From positions 868,001-932,000 of the forward strand of contig QPFY01000006.1 in assembly GCA_003665825.1 (NCBI GenBank): a stretch of DNA of 64,000 nucleotides. Reading direction: 5' to 3'. The translations under genes and the position numbers were made by a program. Below the pieces are notes generated by a model that worked only from the letters and a program-made list of their open reading frames with translations, was not told the origin of the DNA and did no database searches. This document shows, piece by piece, positions 38,270 through 47,075 of the stretch; position 1 is the first letter of the stretch, and the number at the start of each line of letters is the position of its first letter. The stretch is from Microbotryum silenes-acaulis (lineage: Eukaryota; Basidiomycota; Microbotryomycetes; Microbotryales; Microbotryaceae).

Positions 38270-39541
38270 ATGTCATCGTCTCCTCTACAACAACCTTCAC
38301 GGAGAGCAGAGGGGCAGCAGAGACGTCGGCAACGTGAGCGAGCTGAGCGCGCCGCCCGTGAGGCTGCTCGCGTCCCTCCGCACAACCCGGCCCCCGCTCT
38401 AATCGCACAGACGCCGCCGCCAGCAACCTCGAACAATCTCAGATCCGAAGCACAGCGACAACGACGACTTCGCGAGAGGCAGCAGCGGCGAATCGAAGAA
38501 GACGACGTCGCGCAAATTGGATCGTCGAGTCAATCTGCATCGGCAGCCGGGCAACTGCGATGCGCCCGCAGTCCTTCACCTCCAGGCTTGAGATCCGTTC
38601 GCCCACGTTATGAACCAGTTCCAGACCTATCTCACGTCGCGGGGTCAGGTACAGACGCAACTGCAACTTCGACCACTACTGCCGTCGATCGCCGATCCGC
38701 GGAGCAGCGCCAACGACGCCAACGCGAAAGAGTGCGATCGAACCGGACCCCCCCGACTGCTCTGCTGCCGCTGCCGGAAGGGCCTTTCGCCCGACACGAT
38801 CTCGGCTCAATGACATTGCAGTGTCCAATCTGTTCGGCTTTACACTGGGAGTTCGAAAGATCATCGACCCCAGGCGAGGTCACACCATTCAAAACCTGTT
38901 GCGCGGACGGCAAAGTTCGGCTACCCGGAATCGAAAAACCGCCCCCCGAGCTGCTCGCGCTTTTGACTGGCGATGGTCCAGGTCGGTACACGTCCATTCC
39001 TTCAACCTGCTAAATCAAGTACAGCGGACTAACAGCCTTGCTGAATATCCGTGAAACAGTTGAGAAGATCTTTCGGGAACGCATTCTGGCATTCAATGAA
39101 AGCTTTGCTATGGCATCATTTGGGACAAGCAAAGGTCATGGCATCATCAGCGGTTCCGGGCCACCATCTTTCTACCTGAGCGGGAACGTATTTCATCGTA
39201 TCGGCACTCTGGCACCATCCCCAGCAAGCAACCCAGTCTTTGCGCAGATTCTATTCCTGGCTCCGACGGAACGCATTGAAGCGCGACGCAGATTCAATGG
39301 ACCGTCTGAAGAAGTACGACGTCTGGACACGGCATATCAACAAATTGTTCCACTACTCGACGGTATGCTGCAACATCACAACAGGCGCGTCAAACTGTTC
39401 TTGACAGCACAGGAGTTCATGGACTGTGATGCATCACATATGTACCAGCTGCGGTTACTTGCGCCGCGCAATCGAGATCCGAGAATCTACAACTTACCAA
39501 CTCAAGACGAGGTTGCCGTCATTCTACCCGGGGACGACACA
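38270..39541 (+). pseudogene. Helitron Rep N-terminus, left palindrome arm (copy E)
   Basis: The ATG at 38270 opens an Arg-rich exon with the zinc-knuckle-like CPICSALHWEFE and CCADGKVRLP. A GTCGGT donor after GDGP and an AACAG acceptor at about 39035 restore LLNIRETVEKIFRERILAFN. The second exon stays open to VAVILPGDD, where the arm ends. Unlike copy C at 15-20 kb, this first exon and its acceptor are intact. Rep catalytic and helicase parts are absent, so it is not autonomous. Confidence 0.85.
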
Positions 39542-39698
39542 GGTCGTAGTACCAGTCTTCGCCGTATGGTAACAGTAGCGGATATGTCAGGGCCATGAGC
39601 GCAGGGTGCCCATCGTAAATGAATTGAATCCCGTGGCTGTTGTCGTTTGGCGGGTGACGTAATCGGACGACAATCTCTCTTCTCGAAGACCGGTATTC

Positions 39699-40970
39699 TG
39701 TGTCGTTCCCGGGTAGAATGACGGCAACCTCGTCTTGAGTTGGTAAGTTGTAGATTCTCGGATCTCGATTGCGCGGCGCAAGTAACCGCAGCTGGTACAT
39801 ATGTGATGCATCACAGTCCATGAACTCCTGTGCTGTCAAGAACAGTTTGACGCGCCTGTTGTGATGTTGCAGCATACCGTCGAGTAGTGGAACAATTTGT
39901 TGATATGCCGTGTCCAGACGTCGTACTTCTTCAGACGGTCCATTGAATCTGCGTCGCGCTTCAATGCGTTCCGTCGGAGCCAGGAATAGAATCTGCGCAA
40001 AGACTGGGTTGCTTGCTGGGGATGGTGCCAGAGTGCCGATACGATGAAATACGTTCCCGCTCAGGTAGAAAGATGGTGGCCCGGAACCGCTGATGATGCC
40101 ATGACCTTTGCTTGTCCCAAATGATGCCATAGCAAAGCTTTCATTGAATGCCAGAATGCGTTCCCGAAAGATCTTCTCAACTGTTTCACGGATATTCAGC
40201 AAGGCTGTTAGTCCGCTGTACTTGATTTAGCAGGTTGAAGGAATGGACGTGTACCGACCTGGACCATCGCCAGTCAAAAGCGCGAGCAGCTCGGGGGGCG
40301 GTTTTTCGATTCCGGGTAGCCGAACTTTGCCGTCCGCGCAACAGGTTTTGAATGGTGTGACCTCGCCTGGGGTCGATGATCTTTCGAACTCCCAGTGTAA
40401 AGCCGAACAGATTGGACACTGCAATGTCATTGAGCCGAGATCGTGTCGGGCGAAAGGCCCTTCCGGCAGCGGCAGCAGAGCAGTCGGGGGGGTCCGGTTC
40501 GATCGCACTCTTTCGCGTTGGCGTCGTTGGCGCTGCTCCGCGGATCGGCGATCGACGGCAGTAGTGGTCGAAGTTGCAGTTGCGTCTGTACCTGACCCCG
40601 CGACGTGAGATAGGTCTGGAACTGGTTCATAACGTGGGCGAACGGATCTCAAGCCTGGAGGTGAAGGACTGCGGGCGCATCGCAGTTGCCCGGCTGCCGA
40701 TGCAGATTGACTCGACGATCCAATTTGCGCGACGTCGTCTTCTTCGATTCGCCGCTGCTGCCTCTCGCGAAGTCGTCGTTGTCGCTGTGCTTCGGATCTG
40801 AGATTGTTCGAGGTTGCTGGCGGCGGCGTCTGTGCGATTAGAGCGGGGGCCGGGTTGTGCGGAGGGACGCGAGCAGCCTCACGGGCGGCGCGCTCAGCTC
40901 GCTCACGTTGCCGACGTCTCTGCTGCCCCTCTGCTCTCCGTGAAGGTTGTTGTAGAGGAGACGATGACAT
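39699..40970 (-). pseudogene. Helitron Rep N-terminus, right palindrome arm (copy F)
   Basis: This is the mirror image of copy E. The ATG at 40970 and the same two exons are present. Its reading frame continues through the spacer (to 39519) as EYRSSRREIVVRLRHPPNDN and YPLLLPYGEDWYYD, matching the full-length Helitron. The spacer therefore belongs to this arm, and copy E is the truncated, added one. No HUH or helicase domain remains. Confidence 0.85.
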
Positions 40971-41310
40971 TTCGGCAGTGGCAGGAACTGGATGATTGAA
41001 GAAAGTACGCTACGATGTGGTAGACTCGCAAAACAGGTCGTCTCAGTCTGCGTCGGGAAGCAGAGGGTCATGTGCCACGCTGCTTTGATTGAAAATGGAA
41101 CCTCGGCGAACGTGGGCGAAACGGCCTGTGGCCGGCCGAGCCTTTCTGAAACAGCGCTAGCTGGCTCAGGGGACACGCTGGACCGAGAGCTGTTGCAGTA
41201 GCGAAACTATTATGACGTCACGCCACATGGTTTGTCTGTTGGTTTGTCTTTCGTTCTTTGACGTTCTTTGTCTCCCGTTACGTCTTTAGTAGATAGTAGC
41301 AAAGTAGGAA

Positions 41311-41370
41311 TAGCAATAGCAATAGCAATAGCAATAGCAATAGCAATAGCAATAGCAATAGCAATAGCAA
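41311..41370. repeat. (TAGCAA)10 microsatellite
   Basis: Ten perfect hexamers lie at the outer edge of the palindrome, where Helitron text resumes. Confidence 0.95.
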
Positions 41371-42410
41371 TTCCCTTCAACACGTCTTCTTTTCGAGTTG
41401 TTTTCCTTCACCATCAGCTGGTGACAAAAACTGATACGAAAAACAGACATTGGACGTCAGTGACACAGCGGAAGGATTGACTTCGTACGGTGGAGAATCC
41501 AGGTCATTGGGACACTAAATGTGAGTCTTCACTGCCATTGCTACAGATGGACAACAGCAAGAATACTGATAGTTGTAACGAATCACGCAAGAAAACAGGC
41601 TCTGGTTCCGTGAATTGCGGCTCACCATCCCGTGGCAGATCCTCAACGGCTCGGTTCGGTGGAGTGACCGTCGTGTTGGCAGGTGTGTGCCAATCTTTCA
41701 AAAGCAAAGCGCAGGGCAGCATGACTGACTGACCGGTTGGACTGTAACATCACAGGTGATTCGAAGCAATGCCTTCCCGTTATTTTCAAGCCATCGCTGC
41801 ACAAATCGTCGACGCTTGCGTCATGGAATGGTGACTTCTTGGGGGAGTTGACGTGCTGCATCTCGCTGTAAGTAGTAGTCCTTGCTTGATTTTTAGACCC
41901 TATACTAACAGCGGCACGGTGCGAGCGCAGACAAACATGCGTCTTCTGGCCGCTGCAGACCGCATGACCGAAACGGAACGGGCAAACGCACAGGACTTTG
42001 CAGATTGGCTCTGAGGAGTTGGAGACGGGTCGGCGAACGAAACAGAAGACTCTATCGCGCTCCCACGTGAGCTTCTCCTGTCGGCGACCACGAGGAACAG
42101 AGCCGGGTTAATCAGACACGTTTATCTCGGCCCCGCGCTCGAACTGGACAATATGTCGATAGGCGAAAAAGTCGAATACTTCCGAGATCGAGCAATTCTG
42201 TCGAGCAGGGCGCGCGCCCAAAAATTCGCAGGTGGATCAGATCAACGACATGGTGCCCGACCTGCTGCCGGGTGACGCTCAAACGTTCTACAGCGCGGAT
42301 TCGAACGCCTTCACGAGAAGCAGCAGCGCGAAATAGATCAACACGACGTCGCGCAAACTGGTTCGTCAAGTCAATCTGCACCGGCAGCAGGCATTCTCAC
42401 CGCCAGCGTG
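41366..42410 (+). pseudogene. Helitron helicase remnants (copy G)
   Basis: 41366-41631 duplicates 44566-44831. After that, GGVTVVLAG, an intron with its GTGTGT donor, and GDSKQCLPVI correspond to Pif1-like motifs in the 15-20 kb Helitron. Then come the [18 protein letters not shown] block and the LPRELLL block, with stop codons and frameshifts. Near 42300 the text jumps to N-terminal Arg-rich sequence, an internal rearrangement. Confidence 0.75.
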
Positions 42411-42414
42411 TCAA

Positions 42415-43552
42415 AGGATTGACTTCGTACGGTTGAGGATCCGGGTCATTGGCACTAAATGTGAGTCTTTACTGCCATTGATAGAGATGGACAACAGCAA
42501 GAATACTGAAAGTTGCACGACGTCTCGGAGGTCTGAAGGCCAGCAACGACATCGTCAACGGGAAAGGCTTGAGCGAGAGCATTCCGGTCCGGTCCCACAC
42601 AGTTCTTCGCCGAACCCTGCCTCTACCGCATCAACATCGACGAAGCATTCTACTTCCAGAAGATCCAGGGAACAACAATTGCGGAGACTCGGGGAAAGGC
42701 AGCAAAATGAGTCTATCAATCGATCAACTCCACCCCAGCCAACGCCCGAAGTCCACTCTGTCCCGGTGGATGTCGCTGTACAGTCACCGATTGCACTGCG
42801 TCCACTGCCGGAAGATCAACTTCGTCGAATAGATCCACCGCCTGTGAACGCTGCGATCTCTCGAAGGTCTCAAGGTCAGCAAAGACGTCGTCAACGGGAA
42901 AGGCTTGAGCGAGAGCGTTCCGTTCCGGTCCCGCACAGTTTTCCGCCCGACCCTGCCTTTGCCAAATCACGACGAATCAGTCCACCTCCAGGAGATCAGG
43001 GCAAAATGATTGCGTTGGACAATCGCCTCCACCCCAGCCAACGCCCGATGTCAACTCTATCCCGCAGCGACGACCTACAGTCCGGAACCTCCGGGAGCGC
43101 GTTCAGTTCGCGCACGGCGACATCCACCCGCCGCACAGTCACCGATTGCACTGCGTCCACTGCCGGGAGCCTACCCTCGACATGACTTAGGTGCAATGGA
43201 TCTTCTGTGTCGGAAGTGTAGCGCCTTCCACTGGGACTTCGAACGCTTGGGAGGACGGGACACTCCAGTATTCAGAGCATGTTGCAACGACGGCAAGGTG
43301 GAGCTGCCGATGATCAAAGCTCGGAACTTCTGTCCAGTCCTGCAAGAACTCCCGAAAACATAGATGAAAGCAGCGTAGAACCGTAGCCATCTGCAATAAT
43401 GTAACAGAACTGCTGATTTTCAATGTGAGGTGGCGCACCACTAGGCTTCCGTTACTCAACAGTACCGCAGCTGTTGCAGCAAAGTACATCACACTGCAGC
43501 GGGTCAACGCTTACGGTGGGAGGTGGCGCGCGGAGCGCGCCGCCGCACCTAG
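42415..43552 (+). mobile_element. Non-autonomous Helitron segment ending in hairpin + CTAG
   Basis: It starts with a diverged copy of the AAAGGATTGACTTCGTACGG leader also seen near 41471. It ends with the Helitron hairpin and CTAG at 43549-43552, followed by T. Only an N-terminal exon is inside. Confidence 0.7.
42487..43363 (+). pseudogene. Helitron N-terminal zinc-knuckle exon with internal duplication
   Basis: From MDNSKNTES the frame carries two copies of an Arg-rich module (SRRSEGQQRHRQRERLERE and SRRSQGQQRRRQRERLERE). A frame change near 43010-43150 leads to the zinc-knuckle block LLCRKCSAFHWDFE..CCNDGKVELP, ending at 43363. The family is related to, but distinct from, the copy at 15-20 kb. 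Confidence 0.7.
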
Positions 43553-43572
43553 TAATAATCCTTAAAACTGTC

Positions 43573-43842
43573 TTCTATCTATCTACTAAAGACGTATCTA
43601 TCTATCTATCTATCTACTAAAGACGTATCTATCTATCTATCTATCTACTAAAGACGTATCTATCTATCTATCTATCTACTAAAGACGTATCTATCTATCT
43701 ATCTATCTACTAAAGACGTATCTATCTATCTATCTATCTACTAAAGACGTATCTATCTATCTATCTATCTACTAAAGACGTATCTATCTATCTATCTATC
43801 TACTAAAGACGTATCTATCTATCTATCTATCTACTAAAGACG
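43573..43842. repeat. 31-bp tandem amplification of a Helitron 5' terminus
   Basis: The terminal phrase TCTACTAAAGACG occurs nine times, spaced exactly 31 bp (ends at 43594, 43625, ... 43842). After the first copy each is preceded by TATC repeats. Only the last copy continues into the normal Helitron leader (TAACGGGAGACAAAG). Confidence 0.93.
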
Positions 43843-44211
43843 TAACGGGAGACAAAGAACGTCAAAGAACGTCAAAGAACGAAAGACAAACCAACAGACA
43901 AACCAACAGACAAACCAACAGACAAACCATGTGGCGTGACGTCATAATAGTTTCGCTACTGCAACAGCTCTCGGTCCAGCGTGTCCCCTGAGCCAGCTAG
44001 CGCTGTTTCAGAAAGGCTCGGCCGGCCACAGGCCGTTTCGCCCACGTTCGCCGAGGTTCCATCAAAGCAGCCTGGCGCATGACCTTCTGCTTCCCGAAGC
44101 ACTTCCCGAAGCAGACTGAGACGACCTGTTTTGCGTGTCTACCACATCGTAGCGTAGTTCCTTCAATCATCCAGTTCCTGCCACTGCCGAAATCTATGCC
44201 AGACCTCGGGT

Positions 44212-44277
44212 AGTGTCGGCCAGTGCGCCAATTCCGCCGTTAGGGGCCCCGCCAGCGTGTCACGGCTTGCCGACACT
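44212..44277. repeat. Second copy of the 66-bp AGTGTCGGC-ended element
   Basis: Exact reverse complement of 20941-21006, in the same Helitron context. Confidence 0.9.
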
Positions 44278-44329
44278 GGGCTTCACTCCACGACGTTCCG
44301 CGGCCTTCCGCGACATTCTATGAGCCCGG

Positions 44330-44501
44330 TTTAACCTGAGGCGCAGGCTTCTCCATCTTTCTCCCTCCTGCTCTTCACACCTTACCCATCGCCACCTCGA
44401 GCTCGCGACACCCGAAGGGGTCATCGTGGAAGCTCTGCAACGAATACGGGACAAGTTTTCTCAAGAAATGGCTGCAGCATGCGGCATAGCTACGGATTCG
44501 A
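44330..44501 (+). other. Putative captured host exon fragment with splice donor
   Basis: An open frame reads LTHRHLELATPEGVIVEALQ, then RIRDKFSQEMAAACGIATDS. It stops at a perfect GTAAGT donor at 44502. This text occurs in no other Helitron copy here. The gene of origin is not recognised, and the left boundary is uncertain. Confidence 0.5.
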
Positions 44502-44565
44502 GTAAGTAACTTCATGAACTGTGCTCTTGGTGTGTTGTTGAGGAGCTAATGTAAAACTACCAAGC

Positions 44566-44831
44566 AGCAATTCCCTTCAACACGTCTTCTTTTCGAGTTG
44601 TTTTCCTTCACCATCAGCTGGTGACAAAAACTGATACGAAAAACAGACATTGGACGTCAGTGACACAGCGGAAGGATTGACTTCGTACGGTGGAGAATCC
44701 AGGTCATTGGGACACTAAATGTGAGTCTTCACTGCCATTGCTACAGATGGACAACAGCAAGAATACTGATAGTTGTAACGAATCACGCAAGAAAACAGGC
44801 TCTGGTTCCGTGAATTGCGGCTCACCATCCC
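44566..44831. repeat. 266-bp direct repeat of 41366-41631
   Basis: The two copies begin AGCAATTCCCTTCAACACG and end CTCACCATCCC, offset by exactly 3,200 bp. After the end, one continues into helicase text at 41650 and the other into the deleted version. Confidence 0.9.
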
Positions 44832-45630
44832 TCGGTTCGGTGGAGTGACCTTCGTGTTGGTATCGCGCTCCCACGTGAGCTTCTCCTGCCGGCGACCACG
44901 AGGAACAGATCCGGGTTAATCAGACACGTTTATCCCGTCCCCGCGCTCGAACTGGACAATACGTCAATTGGCGAAAAAGTTGAATACTTTCGAGATCGAG
45001 CAATTCTGGCGCCCAAAAATTCGCAGGTGGATCAGATCAACGACATGGTGCTTGACCTGCTGCAAGACGAATCACTGTTCTTGATCGAGTACCTTCAGAG
45101 TCTCAACAGGTAAGAGTGTGTCTGGAGACGCCCGTCTTTTCTCACGGCCAGTTGTATGTCGCGTTGTCCCGAGCAACGAATGTGGAGGGTGTCAGAGTTT
45201 TGCTTCATCAGACTGAGAACGGAGAAGCGGATAATGTAACAGAAAGCATAGTTTTTAGAGAGGGATGTCAATGTCGGGAGGCACCCGTGAAAAGGTCCAC
45301 ACTCGACGCGGGTCTCGACGACGGTCTGAGCCCATCATCGGGCTCCCAGAGAACAAAAAAGTAGTTCAGTGATGAAATGAAGGCTCTGTACATTTGATCG
45401 TCGTCGCGCTCTTCTCTCCCGACTTCAACCACTACGCTTCCGTTACTCAACAGTACCGCAGCTGTTGCAGCAAAGTACATCACAATGCAGCGGGTCAACG
45501 GTTACGGTGGGAGGTGGCGCGCCGCCGCACCTAGTTTTATTATATAGTTTTAAGGATTAGAATATAGTAGATGGCCACTTGCATAGGAGACAACGACCAC
45601 ATTCGAGAACGGATGCGGCCGTACGAAAGG

Positions 45631-45815
45631 TGTAAAGCCAAATATCTGAATGATAGAGGTAAAGCCGAACATGGCCATAAGAAGTAAAGCTGAACGTGGC
45701 CATATGATAGAAGTAACGCCGAACATGGCTATATGACAGAAGTAAAGCCGAACGTGGCCATACGAAGTGAAGCCGAATATGGCCATACGATAGAAGTAAA
45801 GCCGAACATGGCCGT
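45631..45815. repeat. Minisatellite, ~30-bp unit
   Basis: Degenerate units of the form AAAGCCGAACATGGCCATA followed by CGATAGAAGT, about six copies. Confidence 0.85.
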
Positions 45816-46174
45816 ATGAAAGGTGCGCGAATTGCGAATCAACTCAATGGCGATTGGAGAACTTGTGATACAAGGCTCCAGACGAGGAACGAGTAAAGGC
45901 ATCCGAGTCCGAGTTGAATTCGTGGCACAGACGAATGGGTGGGTGGTCCAAGGACCTCGATCCGCAAACGAAGCAGAGACTGGAACCGGGGCCGCAACGG
46001 TTGGCCACGAGCGATCGAGAGTCGAAGGGTGATGTCGAGCAAAAAATTGTTGTCGTACGAAGGGCGAAAGTTGGTCGTTTGAAAGTGTCAGCCATCAGGG
46101 CGGCGTACAGGAAGTTGTCAGGAACGAAGCCGGCTGCCACTCGTCGAAAGTGAGCAAGCCATCGAGTTGATGAC

Positions 46175-46630
46175 CTAGTCGGAGAGTGTAGCCGAGCGGT
46201 CCTTGGTCGTGGCGAAAGAGATAGTCTGACCCAGCTTCACCTTGATGCTGGCTCCAGGCATGAACAGACTCAAAGGTATCGCTTCTGGTCTGGCCGCGTT
46301 GGACGCGATGTCAAAGAACTCCGACGAGACGGTGACACTGACCGGCGAGTCCGCGTAGGCCGAAACCAAACTGGCACGAGAGTGGGACTTGGTGACGTTG
46401 TAGGAACTGAAAGCCTTCTTGTGGGAGTCCGATGCTCCCGTCTGGAAAGTCCTGTAGAGTTCGCGACCGAAAGAGACTAGTACTAGGACCTGCGGGCCCG
46501 CTCCACCACCAGACGCGTTCGCACCCGCATCAGCGGCACCAATACCGCTAGCATTGGCACCAGGACCGCCAGTACCAGCACCAACAGGACTGCTAACCCC
46601 CACAGCTCCGCCAGCACCCACCAGTACCAC
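46175..46630 (-). CDS. Hypothetical protein with Ala/Gly-rich N-terminus (low confidence)
   Basis: A 151-residue frame begins with a repetitive Gly/Ala segment encoded by CCAGCACCAACA-like repeats. It continues as LYRTFQTGASDSHKKAFSSY and SVTVSSEFFDIASNA. No family is recognised. It could be the 3' part of a gene whose 5' exon lies near 46700, or a chance frame in repetitive DNA. Confidence 0.3.
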   Translation of the reverse strand: MVLVGAGGAVGVSSPVGAGTGGPGANASGIGAADAGANASGGGAGPQVLVLVSFGRELYRTFQTGASDSHKKAFSSYNVTKSHSRASLVSAYADSPVSVTVSSEFFDIASNAARPEAIPLSLFMPGASIKVKLGQTISFATTKDRSATLSD

Positions 46631-46950
46631 CGGGGGGTGGGGCGACGGTCTCGCCGTCTCCGAGATTGCTGTCCGACACTGGGGTATGGAGATCGCCGCG
46701 AGTGGGACACCTGCTTGAATTGGAACGAAAATGTGGGCAGAAAGAGGTGTGTTGGCGTGGAAAGCAAAAAATTCTGAAGTTTCGAGCGAGCAACAGGCGA
46801 TGTTGCGAGCGATAATCCCTGAAGCTCGTTAGAGCTGAAGGTTTCGTTTCGAAAAATGGGGTGGGGTCCCAGCCTCGAAAATGATGCTATTCTGAGATTT
46901 TATTGGACGAAATGGCCGAAATACCCCGCACGCGCGTGGCTGTTGAAGCC

Positions 46951-47075
46951 CCAATAGGAGAGCCCGATTTCAGCGCCCATCGGTTCGAACGCAATAGGGG
47001 AGCCCGGTTTCAGCGCCGATCGGTTTGAACAATGCTCCCCCGGATAGGAGGACCCCGGCTAAGCGCGCCGATCAT
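46951..47075. repeat. ~40-bp tandem repeat, three degenerate units
   Basis: AATAGG(A/G)GAGCCCG.TTTCAGC is followed by GCC.ATCGGTT.GAAC in two full units. A third shortened unit leads into the relic at 47.0 kb. Confidence 0.75.

Larger units (their letters stand above)
37941..41299. repeat. Near-perfect 1.6-kb inverted repeat (Helitron palindrome)
   Basis: Arms are 37941-39541 (plus) and 39699-41299 (minus), 1,601 bp each, with a 157-bp spacer. Every matching landmark pair sums to 79240, so there is no net indel along the arms. The encoded 247-residue exon is identical in both. A difference (GGGGACGACAC versus GGGAACGACAC) appears only at the inner edge. Confidence 0.93.
43573..45534 (+). mobile_element. 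Non-autonomous Helitron with apparent captured exon (copy H)
   Basis: The 5' end is the amplified terminus. The leader runs to about 44200, then the 66-bp AGTGTCGGC element, then about 285 bp of unrelated sequence. From 44566 Helitron text resumes, and the 3' end is CTAG at 45531-45534. The helicase remnant carries the same internal deletion as the window start but keeps a five-A run near 45015. The 3' hairpin is shortened here. Confidence 0.75.

Noticed and set aside
43573..43842. CRISPR array (regular 31-bp spacing)
   Set aside because: Units are identical throughout with no unique spacers, the repeated word is the Helitron 5' end, and the genome is eukaryotic.
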